DNA of 64,000 nucleotides from Poindextera sp036272595 (GTDB taxonomy: Bacteria > Pseudomonadota > Alphaproteobacteria > Caulobacterales > Caulobacteraceae). The position numbers were made by a program, and so were the translations under genes. The stretch spans positions 51,789-115,788 of the forward strand of contig DATAYM010000005.1 in NCBI GenBank assembly GCA_036272595.1, given 5' to 3'. The notes below the pieces were generated by a model that did no database searches, was not told the DNA's origin, and saw nothing but the letters and a program-made list of their open reading frames with translations. Numbering within the stretch: the stretch's first letter is position 1; every line of letters begins with the position of its first letter. This document shows positions 1 through 10,288 of this stretch, piece after piece.

Positions 1-1644
1 CTGATCCTGGCGTGGACGCCGTCCAGCCGCTTCCGGGCGCAGCTGGACATCAATGGATTCTACGACAATTCCGACGTCCAGGCGGGCCAGCTGATCGCCA
101 TTACGCCCAGCATCCCCGCCGCCGCCGGCTTCGTGCCGGGCCTGCTGACCTATCCGCTGGCGCCCCACGACGACACCGCCGCCGACTTCAATCCGGGCCA
201 GGACTATCGCCGGCGGAACGGCTTCATCCAGGCCAACCTGCGGCTGGACTACGATCTCGGCGCGGGAATGACCCTGACCTCGCTGACCTCGGCGAGCCAC
301 TATAGCCAGCGCCAGCTGCAGGACATCGACGGAACCACCCTGTCGAACCTCAGCCAGCTGACGGTCGGCCATATCGACTCGGTGTTCGAGGAATTGCGGC
401 TGGCCGGCGAGATCGGCCAAGCCGGCCATTTCGTCGCCGGCGTCAACTACGCCCACGACCAGGTCGCCCAGGACGGCCTGGACAATATCAGCCAGAGCAC
501 CACCGCCTTCACCTTCGCGCCCTTCATGCTGCCGCTGTTCACCGACTTCCGCGACCGCGACAGCCAGGATGAAACCACCGCGGCGGTGTTCGCCAGCGGC
601 GACTACAGGCTGATTGACGATGTCCGCATCTATGGCGGCCTGCGCTACACCCGCGCCATCGACCGGTTCGAGGGCTGCACGGCCGACACCGGCGACGGTA
701 TCGCGGCGCTGGACTTCGGCACGCTGGAGAATGTCTTCAGGGCCGGGGCGGGCCTGCCGCCGAACGCGCCGATTCCGGCCGGCGGCTGCGTCACCGCCAA
801 CGCCCTGTTCGCGCCCGGCCTGGTCCGCAACACCCTGGACCAGAACAACCTCTCATGGCGCGCCGGCGCCGAATGGACGCCGTCGCCGTCGCTGCTGCTC
901 TACGCCAATGTCAGCCGCGGCTATAAGGCCGGCGGCTTTCCCGACCTGGCCGCCAGCCTCGACACCCAGTTCCTGCCCGCCACCCAGGAATCGCTCACCG
1001 CCTACGAAGGCGGCTTCAAGACCACCCTCCTGCAGCGGACCCTGCAGCTCAACGGTGCGGTCTTCTACTACGACTACACGGACAAGCAGATCCTCGGGAA
1101 GGTGCTGGACCCGGTGTTCGGCCCATTGCTGCGGCTGATCAACGTGCCGAAATCCCGGATCACCGGAGCCGAGCTGCAGCTGACCTGGACCCCGGTGCGT
1201 GGACTGACGATCAACGCCGGCGGCGACTATATCGACTCCGAGGTGCTCGGCGGCTTCGTCAACTACGACGCCACCGGGGCCCTGCGCAACTTCAACGGCG
1301 AGGCCTTCCCCAATACGCCGCGCTGGCAGTTCGTCTCCGACATCGACTATCGCCACAGCCTGACCGACGCCCTGGTCGGCTTCGTCGGCGGCGGCGTCAC
1401 CTATGAGGGGCCGACCAACAGCCAGCTTGGCGAACTGCCGCTGTTGCGCGTCGAGGGCTACGCCCTGGTCGACCTGCGCGGCGGGGTCGAGTCGGCCGAC
1501 GGCGCCTGGCGGATCTGGGCCTGGGGACGCAACATCACCAACGCCTATTACTGGACCGCCGCCAACGCCAACCTGGACACCACCGTCCGCTTCACCGGCA
1601 TGCCCGCCACCTATGGCGTCACCCTGACCTATCGCTACCGCTGA
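1..1644 (+). CDS. TonB-dependent receptor, C-terminal part (5' end outside window)
   Basis: The reading frame is open from base 1 and encodes about 547 residues, so the start, signal peptide and most of the plug lie upstream. Seen: alternating hydrophobic/polar beta-strand segments typical of an outer-membrane barrel, the motif NVSRGYKAGGF, a segment GRNITNAYYW near the end, and a C-terminal strand ending TYGVTLTYRYR. These are hallmarks of the TonB-dependent receptor C-terminal barrel. Known role: energy-dependent uptake of siderophores, vitamins or organic substrates across the outer membrane. The substrate cannot be read from this part. A serine hydrolase gene follows 43 bp downstream in the same direction and may be co-transcribed. 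Confidence 0.93.
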   Translation: MILAWTPSSRFRAQLDINGFYDNSDVQAGQLIAITPSIPAAAGFVPGLLTYPLAPHDDTAADFNPGQDYRRRNGFIQANLRLDYDLGAGMTLTSLTSASHYSQRQLQDIDGTTLSNLSQLTVGHIDSVFEELRLAGEIGQAGHFVAGVNYAHDQVAQDGLDNISQSTTAFTFAPFMLPLFTDFRDRDSQDETTAAVFASGDYRLIDDVRIYGGLRYTRAIDRFEGCTADTGDGIAALDFGTLENVFRAGAGLPPNAPIPAGGCVTANALFAPGLVRNTLDQNNLSWRAGAEWTPSPSLLLYANVSRGYKAGGFPDLAASLDTQFLPATQESLTAYEGGFKTTLLQRTLQLNGAVFYYDYTDKQILGKVLDPVFGPLLRLINVPKSRITGAELQLTWTPVRGLTINAGGDYIDSEVLGGFVNYDATGALRNFNGEAFPNTPRWQFVSDIDYRHSLTDALVGFVGGGVTYEGPTNSQLGELPLLRVEGYALVDLRGGVESADGAWRIWAWGRNITNAYYWTAANANLDTTVRFTGMPATYGVTLTYRYR

Positions 1645-1660
1645 GCCGGCGGCTCATTTC
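1642..1660 (+). terminator. Stem-loop at the end of the TonB receptor gene
   Basis: TGAGCC-GGC-GGCTCA forms a 6-bp stem that includes the receptor stop codon and is followed by TTTC. The U-run is short, so this is only a weak intrinsic terminator or attenuator ahead of the next gene. Confidence 0.35.
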
Positions 1661-1687
1661 AAAGCCCTCTCACCAACGGACCCGGAC

Positions 1688-2827
1688 ATGAGCGACCTTG
1701 TCATTGGCGGCGACGCCGGCCCCGCATTCGGCGCGGCCGCCGAGGCCTTCGCGGAGAACTTCCGCTCCCAGCAGGAGGTCGGCGCCTCCTTCTGCGTCTT
1801 CAAGGACGGCGAGAAGGTGGTCGACCTCTGGGGCGGCCATGTCGACGCCGCCCGTAGCCGGCCGTGGGAGCGCGACACCCTGGTCAACGTCTGGTCGACC
1901 ACCAAGGGGGTGATGGCGCTGTGCGTCGCGCGCCTGAACGACCAGGGCCTGCTTGAGAACGACCGTCCGGTCGCGGACTATTGGCCGGAGTTCGCCGCCA
2001 ACGGCAAGGGCAAGGTGACGGTGGCCCAGCTCTTCTCCCACCAGGCCGGCCTCGCCGGCCCGGGGCGCCAGCTCACCGAGGCGGACATGCTCGACACGGA
2101 CCGGATGGCCGAGCTGATGGCCGCGGAGCCGCCGCACTGGCCGATCGGAACGCGCTCCGGCTACCACGCCTTCTCCATCGGGCCGCTTGGCGACGGCCTT
2201 TTCAAGCGTGTGACCGGCAAGAGCGTCGGTCAGTATTTCCGCGACGAGATCGGCGCGCCCGCGGGCGCCGACTTCCACATGGGCCTTGCCGCCGACCAGG
2301 ACGCCCGGGTCGCCGAGATCATGCATGACGAGTTCCCGCAGTCCGGCGGGGTCGAGACCTTCAACGAATTCCAGCGCCTGGCCCAGGTGAACGTGCCGAT
2401 AAGGTTCGAGATGGCCAACCTGCGCGCCTGGAGGGCCCAGGGGACGCCGTCGGCCGGCGGAACCGGCAACGCCCGCGGCCTCGCCAGCCTCTATTCGGCC
2501 CTGGTCACGGACCGGCGGCTCGGCGGGGTCGAGCTGGTCAGCCAGGCGGCGCTGGACGCGGCAACCACGGTGCAGATCGAGAACGAGGATCTGGTGCTGC
2601 GCTTTCCGATCAGCTGGGGCGTCGGCTTCGCCGTCAACAAGGCCATGGGGGTCTATGGTCCGAACCCCAGGGCTTTCGGGCACCACGGCTGGGGCGGCTC
2701 CTTCGCCTTCGCCGATCCCGACCGGCGCCTGGCCATCGCCTATGCGATGAACTTCATGCGCGAGCCGCAAGGCGGGCTTGATCCGCGCTTCGAGGCCCTG
2801 ATCCGGTCGGTCTACGCCTCGATCTGA
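1688..2827 (+). CDS. Serine hydrolase of the class C beta-lactamase / family VIII esterase type
   Basis: A 379-residue protein with the serine beta-lactamase-fold motifs in order: S70-T-T-K73 (SxxK nucleophile and general base), Y159-H-A (YxN-like second motif) and HHGWGGS near residue 338 (replacing KTG). There is no signal peptide, so it is probably cytoplasmic, as for family VIII carboxylesterases (EstB-like) rather than secreted beta-lactamases. Inferred role: hydrolysis of ester or amide substrates, possibly those imported by the preceding TonB receptor. Its 3' end overlaps the convergent TetR gene by 16 bp. Confidence 0.88.
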   Translation: MSDLVIGGDAGPAFGAAAEAFAENFRSQQEVGASFCVFKDGEKVVDLWGGHVDAARSRPWERDTLVNVWSTTKGVMALCVARLNDQGLLENDRPVADYWPEFAANGKGKVTVAQLFSHQAGLAGPGRQLTEADMLDTDRMAELMAAEPPHWPIGTRSGYHAFSIGPLGDGLFKRVTGKSVGQYFRDEIGAPAGADFHMGLAADQDARVAEIMHDEFPQSGGVETFNEFQRLAQVNVPIRFEMANLRAWRAQGTPSAGGTGNARGLASLYSALVTDRRLGGVELVSQAALDAATTVQIENEDLVLRFPISWGVGFAVNKAMGVYGPNPRAFGHHGWGGSFAFADPDRRLAIAYAMNFMREPQGGLDPRFEALIRSVYASI

Positions 2828-3555
2828 TCCTTCGCCGTCAGGGCCCGGACCTTTTCCTCCAGGCCGCGGATCAGGCAGTCCAGCCCGAACAGGAACTGGT
2901 CGTCGTCCAGCGGCTGGGACAGCACCAGGGCCGCATCGTGCGAGGCTTCGCGCGGGATGTCCTCGACCGCGCGCAACAGCGCCTCCAGCTTCTTCGCCCG
3001 CTCCGGCCGCGACCGGCGCTCGCCAGGGCGGTGGGCGCGCCGCAGGGCCTGGGCCTCCAGCAGGGCATAGCCGCTGGTATAGCTGGAGATGGCCCAGTAG
3101 GCGTCGGCCAGCAGGGCCGGGGGCACGCCGGTGGCGCGCAGCCGCTGGATCATCTCGCTGTTGACCTTCAGCGACACCGCCGAGCGGCGCAGTTCGCGGC
3201 CGATGATGTCGGCCAGTTCCGGATGCGCCAGCATGGCGCCGCGCACCCCGCGGCTCAGCGCCCTGGCCTGGGCCTGCCAGCCGCCGCGCACGGGCGGCGG
3301 GGCGAATCCCGCCACCACGCCGTCGACCACCGCGTCCAGCAGTTCGGACTTGTTCCGGAAGTGCCGGTAGACCCCCATGGTCGAGGCGCCGAGGGCGACG
3401 CCGAGGTCCCGCATGTTCAAGGCGGCCAGTCCCCTGGCGTCGATCAGTTCGAGCGCGGCGGCCATGATGCGCTCGCGGGAGAGTTCGGCGCGCGGTCGGG
3501 ACCCTGGCTTTTCCGGCCGGCCTTGGCGCGGCATATCGTCGGGGATGGAGGTCAT
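2812..3555 (-). CDS. TetR/AcrR family transcriptional regulator
   Basis: About 247 residues. After a basic proline/arginine-rich leader comes a TetR N-terminal helix-turn-helix (RERIMAAALELIDARGLAAL followed by LGASTMGVYRHF), then a helical ligand-binding domain. The ATG at 3555 is chosen because it gives a normal-length leader; a further-upstream start would add low-complexity residues. Ligand and targets are unknown. It converges on the serine hydrolase with a 16-bp overlap, so local control of that gene is possible but not shown. Confidence 0.87.
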   Translation of the reverse strand: MTSIPDDMPRQGRPEKPGSRPRAELSRERIMAAALELIDARGLAALNMRDLGVALGASTMGVYRHFRNKSELLDAVVDGVVAGFAPPPVRGGWQAQARALSRGVRGAMLAHPELADIIGRELRRSAVSLKVNSEMIQRLRATGVPPALLADAYWAISSYTSGYALLEAQALRRAHRPGERRSRPERAKKLEALLRAVEDIPREASHDAALVLSQPLDDDQFLFGLDCLIRGLEEKVRALTAKDQIEA

Positions 3556-3589
3556 CTGCGCTACAGGTTGCGCCCGCCGGTGCGGGCTT

Positions 3590-4015
3590 TCAACCGCCGG
3601 GGGCGGCGGCCTCCGCCTGCCATCCAAACGACGAGCCCTGCAGTTGCGGCAGGTCGTCGGTGATCTCCAGCCAGGGCGCCTTGGAGGAGACGAAGGCATG
3701 GAACTGCGGCCGCACGCCGGGATCGCCGTCCGTGGTCCCCAGGCGGATGTGCACCAGGCCCTTGTCGTGGCGCTCGGTCAGCACGCTGGAGCCGCAGTGT
3801 TTGCAGAAGCATCGCTTCACCCCCGGCGAGGACTCGTAGCGGCTCAGCGCCTCGGCCCCGCTGAGCAGCCGGAAATGCTCCATCGGCGCCCGCATGGAGC
3901 TGGCGAAGGCGCTCCCGCTCCATTTGCGGCAGCGGCTGCAATGGCAGTTGTAGGTCGGCCCCGCCGCCTCGAGCTCATAGCGCACGACGCCGCACAGGCA
4001 GCTTCCGGTGATCAT
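3590..4015 (-). CDS. GFA family zinc-binding protein
   Basis: A 141-residue protein with the cysteine pattern of the glutathione-dependent formaldehyde-activating (GFA/CENP-V) family: GSCLCG at the N-terminus, CHCSRCRKWSG around residue 35, and CFCKHCGS around residue 70. These cysteines bind structural and catalytic zinc in the family. Members are annotated as S-hydroxymethylglutathione synthase-like, but most have no proven reaction, so I call only the family. The ATG at 4015 places the first CxC at residues 6-8. The gene reads away from the TPP riboswitch and thiC. Confidence 0.88.
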   Translation of the reverse strand: MITGSCLCGVVRYELEAAGPTYNCHCSRCRKWSGSAFASSMRAPMEHFRLLSGAEALSRYESSPGVKRCFCKHCGSSVLTERHDKGLVHIRLGTTDGDPGVRPQFHAFVSSKAPWLEITDDLPQLQGSSFGWQAEAAAPGG

Positions 4016-4096
4016 GGACGAGGGCCTCCGTCTGACGGGCCGCCGTTGTAGCCGATCGCCGCTTGACCGGCGACGGGGCGGGCGTAGTCTCCGCCT

Positions 4097-4198
4097 TCTC
4101 CGGGGAGCCCCGCTTGAAGGGGCTGAGATTCCGCTGGCGCTTCGGCGCGGCGCGGTGACCCGCTGAACCTGATCCGGGTCATGCCGGCGAAGGGAGAG
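4097..4198 (+). promoter_or_regulatory. TPP riboswitch (THI element)
   Basis: The conserved THI-box blocks are present in order: CCGGGGAGCCC, then GGGGCTGAGAT, then GACCCGCTGAACCTGATCC, GGGTCATGCCGGCG and AAGGGAGA. CTGAGA and CCTGATC..GGGT..TGCC.GCG..GGGA are the thiamine pyrophosphate contact regions. It lies 78 bp upstream of thiC on the same strand. Known role: TPP binding lowers expression of thiamine biosynthesis genes. A short GCGG/CCGC stem followed by CTCTTTT at about 4208-4230 could belong to the expression platform, but the stem is weak, so translational control at TAAGGAG before the thiC ATG is equally possible. Confidence 0.95.
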
Positions 4199-4275
4199 AA
4201 CCGGGACGGCGGAAATCCGCTCCCTCTTTTCCACCCGACGCCGGCGCCCGTAACGGCTTTAAGGAGCCCGCGCCG

Positions 4276-6096
<1,821 letters not shown>

Positions 6097-6125
6097 GCGC
6101 GTTCGCTCGGCTGTTTTTGAACCGC

Positions 6126-6305
6126 TCATCCCCGCGAAAGCGGGGACCCAGGTTTTTTATTCTGCCGGACTGTTATCGCCGCGGGACGGAAGGTTCACCG
6201 CCAGGTGCGCCAAGCACGCCAAGGGGTCCGCGCCCGACCCTTCTCTTCTTGGCGAACTTGGCGTCCTCGGCGGTAAAGCTTGAATTCCCATCTCCGCGGG
6301 AATGA
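6126..6305. repeat. Composite palindromic repeat, copy A
   Basis: A 180-bp intergenic element. Left edge: a GNRA-type hairpin CCCCGC-GAAA-GCGGGG followed by ACCCAGG. Right edge: an inverted relative with ATTCCC..GGGAAT. Nested inside at 6194-6277 is a long imperfect palindrome in which the left arm (CACCGCC..GCGCCAAGCACGCCAAG) pairs with the right arm (CTTGGCGAACTTGGCGTCC..GGCGGT) around a GGGTC-CGCGCCC-GACCC core. A same-length relative lies at 46863-47042. No coding capacity. It resembles REP/BIME-type repeats. Confidence 0.75.
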
Positions 6306-6316
6306 GCAGGGAAGAG

Positions 6317-6886
6317 ATGGCGCCTCACATCCACATCACCGGCGCATCCGGCTGCGGCGTGTCCACGCTCGGTGCGGGGCTGGCGACGCGGCTGGGATGT
6401 GCTCATCTGGATACGGATGAGTTCTACTGGACGCCGAGCGAGCCGCCGTTCCAGGTCTCGCGCGAGGTCCCCGAGCGGCTGCGGCTCCTGCACCAAGCGT
6501 TCGATGCCGCCCCCGACGGCTGGGTCCTCTCCGGCTCCCTCGACGGCTGGGGCGATCCGCTGATTCCGTTGTTTGACGGCGTGGTCTTCCTCAGCGCGCC
6601 CGCCGAGGTGCGGCTGGCGCGGCTGGCGGAGCGGGAGCGGCGACGGCTGGGGCCGGCGGTCGAGGCCGGCGGAGCGATGCATGCGCAGCACCTGGATTTC
6701 CTCAGGTATGCCGGCGCCTATGACACCGGCGTGTTCACCAGCCAGATGACCGGCCGCTACCGCGCGCGGCATGAAGCCTGGCTTGAACGCCTGCCATGCC
6801 CGGTGCTGCGCCTGGACGGCGCGCTGCCCACGGGCGCCCTTGTCGATGCGGTGCTCGCTTGGCCGGAAAAACGGAACGTGTTTTAG
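6317..6886 (+). CDS. P-loop NTPase (adenylate/shikimate kinase-like)
   Basis: About 189 residues beginning IHITGASGCGVSTLGAGLA, a Walker A loop (GASGCGVST), followed by LDTDEFYW, the acidic strand typical of small nucleotide- or metabolite-kinase folds. LSGSLDGWGD resembles the Walker B region, and an arginine-rich lid follows (RLARLAERERRRLG). The substrate is not identifiable. The ATG at 6317 is preferred over 6302 because AGGGA precedes it at a normal distance and 6302 falls inside the repeat's right edge. It lies 38 bp before the monooxygenase gene and could share its transcript. Confidence 0.8.
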   Translation: MAPHIHITGASGCGVSTLGAGLATRLGCAHLDTDEFYWTPSEPPFQVSREVPERLRLLHQAFDAAPDGWVLSGSLDGWGDPLIPLFDGVVFLSAPAEVRLARLAERERRRLGPAVEAGGAMHAQHLDFLRYAGAYDTGVFTSQMTGRYRARHEAWLERLPCPVLRLDGALPTGALVDAVLAWPEKRNVF

Positions 6887-6924
6887 TCTCTCCTGAACGG
6901 CGATAACCGATTGGGAGGAAGCGC

Positions 6925-8565
6925 GTGGCGGACGGAGCGAGTTTGGATCGGGGACGCGGCCGCCAGGTGGACGCCATCGTCATCGGCGCCGGGTTTGGCG
7001 GCATGTACATGCTGCACAAGCTGCGCGAGCTCGGCCTGAGCGTTCAGGGCTTCGAGGCTGGGGATGACGTCGGCGGCACCTGGTACTGGAACCGCTATCC
7101 CGGCGCGCGCTGCGACATCCCGAGCCTCGCCTATTCCTACACCTGGTCGGACGAGCTGCGTTCCGAATGGCGCTGGAAGGAAAAGTACGCCGCCCAGCCG
7201 GAGATCTACGCCTATGCCCGCCACGTCGCCGACAAGTTCGGCTTGCGGCCGCTGATCGCGTTCGAAACCCGGGTTCTTTCGGCGACGTTCGACGAGCAGG
7301 CCGATCTGTGGCGCATCGTCACCGACCGCGGCGATCAGGTGGCGGCGCGCTGGCTGGTCATGGCCACCGGCTGCCTTTCCACCCCGCGCGCGCCGGCCAT
7401 TCCCGGCGTCGAGAGCTTCGCCGGCCCGACCTATCACACCGGCGCCTGGCCGCACGACGGCGTCGATTTCACCGGCCAGCGGGTGGCGGTGATCGGCACC
7501 GGCTCATCCGGCATCCAGTCGATCCCTCAGATCGCCGCCGCCGCCGACCACGTCGTCGTCTTTCAGCGCACGCCGAACTTCTCGATCCCCGCGCGCAATA
7601 CCCCGCTCCGCGACAAGGACATCGAAGCCTTCGAGCAGATGTATCCGGCCTACCTGGCCATGGTGAAGGGACCTGGCATGGGCTTCGGCGGCGGCGCCGG
7701 GGCTGAGCTGCCGATCCCCGACGACGAGGCGCAGCGCAAGCGTTACGAGGAACTGTGGGCGATCGGCGGCGCCGGGTTCCTGGCGGCCTGGGGCAACCTG
7801 CTGACCAGCGTCGAGGTCAACGACCGCGCTGCGGAGTTCGTGCGCGGCAAGATCGCCGAGGTGGTCGCCGACCCGAAGACCGCGGCGAACCTGCAGCCGC
7901 GCGATCACCCGATCGGCACCAAGCGCATCTGCGTCGATATCGACTACTACGAGACCTACAACCGGCCGAACGTCGAGCTGGTGAACCTGCGCGAGACGCC
8001 GATCGAGGCGATCACGCCCGACGCCATCCGCACCAGCGCGGCGAGCTATCCAATCGACGCCATCGTCTTCGCCACCGGCTTCGACGCCATGACCGGGGCG
8101 CTGTTGGCCATCGACATCAAGGGCCTCGACGGCGCCGATTTCCGCGACGCCTGGGCGGAGGGGCCGAAGGCCTATCTGGGCCTGGCGGTGGCGGGCTTCC
8201 CCAACATGTTCCTGATCACCGGTCCGGGCAGCCCGAGCGTGCTCTCCAACATGATCAACTCCATCGAACAGCATGTGGAGTGGATCACCGACTGCATCGG
8301 CTACATGCGCGAGCATGGCTACACGCGCATCGCCGCCGATCCATCCACCCAGCAGGCCTGGGTCGAGCATGTGGCCAAGGTCGCCGACAAGACCCTCTTT
8401 CCGCGCGCCGCCTCCTGGTACATGGGCGCCAACATCCCCGGAAAGGTGCGGGTGTTCATGCCCTATATCGGCGCCGGCTACCGCAAGAAGTGCGCCGACG
8501 TCGCCGAGGCCGGCTACGAAGGCTTCGTCCTGGCCAGGGAGCCCGCCGAGGCCGGCGCGGCCTAG
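6925..8565 (+). CDS. Flavin-containing Baeyer-Villiger-type monooxygenase
   Basis: A 546-residue class B flavoprotein monooxygenase. Seen: FAD-binding GxGxxG at residues 21-26 (GAGFGG), the Baeyer-Villiger fingerprint FxGxxxHxxxWP as F165-x-G167-x3-H171-x3-W175-P176, and a second Rossmann motif GTGSSGIQSIPQIA for NADPH. The length fits cyclohexanone/phenylacetone monooxygenase relatives. Known chemistry: inserts oxygen next to a ketone to give an ester or lactone. The GTG start at 6925 is set by GGGAGG seven bases upstream. A hydrolase gene lies convergently 2 bp away; esterases often follow BVMOs in ketone catabolism, but linkage here is inference. Confidence 0.95.
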   Translation: MADGASLDRGRGRQVDAIVIGAGFGGMYMLHKLRELGLSVQGFEAGDDVGGTWYWNRYPGARCDIPSLAYSYTWSDELRSEWRWKEKYAAQPEIYAYARHVADKFGLRPLIAFETRVLSATFDEQADLWRIVTDRGDQVAARWLVMATGCLSTPRAPAIPGVESFAGPTYHTGAWPHDGVDFTGQRVAVIGTGSSGIQSIPQIAAAADHVVVFQRTPNFSIPARNTPLRDKDIEAFEQMYPAYLAMVKGPGMGFGGGAGAELPIPDDEAQRKRYEELWAIGGAGFLAAWGNLLTSVEVNDRAAEFVRGKIAEVVADPKTAANLQPRDHPIGTKRICVDIDYYETYNRPNVELVNLRETPIEAITPDAIRTSAASYPIDAIVFATGFDAMTGALLAIDIKGLDGADFRDAWAEGPKAYLGLAVAGFPNMFLITGPGSPSVLSNMINSIEQHVEWITDCIGYMREHGYTRIAADPSTQQAWVEHVAKVADKTLFPRAASWYMGANIPGKVRVFMPYIGAGYRKKCADVAEAGYEGFVLAREPAEAGAA

Positions 8566-8566
8566 T

Positions 8567-9637
8567 CTAGGCGGCGAGCGCGAAGGGCCTGGCTTCCGCC
8601 AGCAGCGCCTGGAGGAAGGCGTCCGGCATGGCGATCGACGCCATGTGGCCGCCGCCGGGAAGGCTGACGAAGCGTTTCGCCGGCGCCTCGACCGCGTCGA
8701 GGTACTCGGCCGCCAGACTGGTCGGGGTCTGGATGTCCTCCGAGCCCTGGATGACCACGAAGGGCATGGCGAACGGCGCATAGGGCGGCCCGTCGCTATA
8801 GCCGACGATCGAGTCGCGCAGCGCCGTGGAGCTGAAGCTGGCGCCGCCGAACCAGTCGATCGCCTCCCTTAAGGAAAGGCCGGGCGCGCTCAGCAGTCCC
8901 ATGAGCACCTTGGTCTGCATGCCGCGCTCGCTCGGCGGCGAATAGCGGCCGATCAGGATCCGCCGCTCGGTCATCAGCTGCCGCATCGACGTCCAGGGCG
9001 GCGCCCCGAGCTTGACCAGCTCCGCCTCGCTGCGGGCGTCGCCCGCCGCCCGCACTCGCGCCAGCAGCGCCGCGTAGCCCACCTCTTCGTTGCGGGTCGA
9101 ATCGACGACCTGGCCGGCCCCGACCAGGACGTGGAACAGCTCCGGCCGGCGCCGCGCCATCGTCACCGCCACCAGCGAGCCCCACGACGTCCCGAGCACG
9201 ATCGCCTTCGCATGGCCGGTCCGCTTCAGCGCATAGGCGACGACCTCAAGGCCGTCCTCGGCGATGCGGTCCAGCGAGACCTCGCCCTGTCCGGTCTTCG
9301 CGCGGCTGAAGGTGCGGCCGGCGCCGCGCTGGTCCCAATGCACGACGGTGAAGTGGCGTTCCCAGGCGCGGCTGACGATGGGAATGAACGGCGTCAGGCT
9401 GCTGCCCGGTCCGCCATGCGCGACGACGAGCACCGGATTGGCCAGATCCTCGCCGCGGATGGAGACCCATTGCTCGACGCCGCCGATGCGCACGAAGCCC
9501 TCTTCGGCGATCCCGTTCGGCGAGCCGATCGCCAGCGCCGCCGCGACGCGGGCCTGACGCCAGGCGCGAAAGCCCAGCGCCGCCAGCCCAAGGACGACAA
9601 GCGCGCCAAGGATGATTTCGAGCCAGGTCGCCAACAT
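8567..9637 (-). CDS. Membrane-anchored alpha/beta hydrolase (proline iminopeptidase-like)
   Basis: About 356 residues. An N-terminal hydrophobic segment (LEIILGALVVLGLAALGF) suggests a membrane anchor. The hydrolase domain has the oxyanion HGGPGSS, the DQRGAG motif, the nucleophile elbow GTSWGS, the acid in GSEDIQTP and the catalytic His in LPGGGH. HGGPG together with DQRGAG is typical of the S33 proline-iminopeptidase group. The ATG at 9637 follows GGAGGGGGA; an upstream in-frame ATG lies within this ribosome-binding region. Substrate unknown. Confidence 0.88.
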   Translation of the reverse strand: MLATWLEIILGALVVLGLAALGFRAWRQARVAAALAIGSPNGIAEEGFVRIGGVEQWVSIRGEDLANPVLVVAHGGPGSSLTPFIPIVSRAWERHFTVVHWDQRGAGRTFSRAKTGQGEVSLDRIAEDGLEVVAYALKRTGHAKAIVLGTSWGSLVAVTMARRRPELFHVLVGAGQVVDSTRNEEVGYAALLARVRAAGDARSEAELVKLGAPPWTSMRQLMTERRILIGRYSPPSERGMQTKVLMGLLSAPGLSLREAIDWFGGASFSSTALRDSIVGYSDGPPYAPFAMPFVVIQGSEDIQTPTSLAAEYLDAVEAPAKRFVSLPGGGHMASIAMPDAFLQALLAEARPFALAA

Positions 9638-9725
9638 TCTTCCCCCTCCGCCCCAGACGGGAAGCAAGCACCCTGCGGCGCCCTTCGCCAGTTAACTGTC
9701 TGAAACCTTTGGGCGGCCGAAAGCC

Positions 9726-10256
9726 CTAGCCGCCGGGCGCCATCAGGCCCACCCGCAGGTGGCTGGCGGTATAGACCGGCTCGCCGTCGGCCAGCAGTCG
9801 GCCGTCCGCCACGCCCAGGACCAGCTTGCCGCGCCGGACCTGCCTCACGTCGACCTCGTAGCGCACGCGCTTCGTCTCCGGCGTGATGTCGCCGCGGAAT
9901 TTCACCTCGCCGACGCCGAGGGCTCGGCCCTTGCCGGGGGAGCCGGACCAGCCCAGCCAGAAGCCGACGATCTGCCACATGGCGTCGAGCCCGAGGCATC
10001 CGGGCATGACCGGATCGCCGTTGAAGTGGCAGTCGAAGAACCAGAGGCCGGGCGCGATATCGAGTTCGCCGGCGACGTAGCCTTTCCCGAAGGCGCCGCC
10101 GTCGAGGCTGATCTCGGTGATCCGGTCCATCATCAGCATCGGCGGCATGGGCAGCTGGGCGTTTCCCGGGCCGAAATAGCCGCCGCGGCCGGAGGCCAGC
10201 AGATCTTGCCTGGTATAGGACGGTTTTGGCGTGTGGAAGTCCCACGGGTCGGCCAT
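9726..10256 (-). CDS. fabA: 3-hydroxyacyl-ACP dehydratase/isomerase FabA
   Basis: A 176-residue hot-dog-fold enzyme. Seen: active-site H77 in CHFNGDPVMPG and D91 in LGLDAMWQ, matching the His/Asp pair of FabA, and a length typical of FabA. Known role: dehydrates 3-hydroxydecanoyl-ACP and isomerises the trans-2 product to cis-3, the branch point to unsaturated fatty acids. The usual partner fabB is not adjacent. The next gene upstream, transcribed the same way, encodes a TetR regulator 32 bp away; whether that is a fatty-acid regulator is unknown. Confidence 0.96.
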   Translation of the reverse strand: MADPWDFHTPKPSYTRQDLLASGRGGYFGPGNAQLPMPPMLMMDRITEISLDGGAFGKGYVAGELDIAPGLWFFDCHFNGDPVMPGCLGLDAMWQIVGFWLGWSGSPGKGRALGVGEVKFRGDITPETKRVRYEVDVRQVRRGKLVLGVADGRLLADGEPVYTASHLRVGLMAPGG

Positions 10257-10288
10257 GCGATGTGATCCTTCACGATAGGGGTTGGAGT

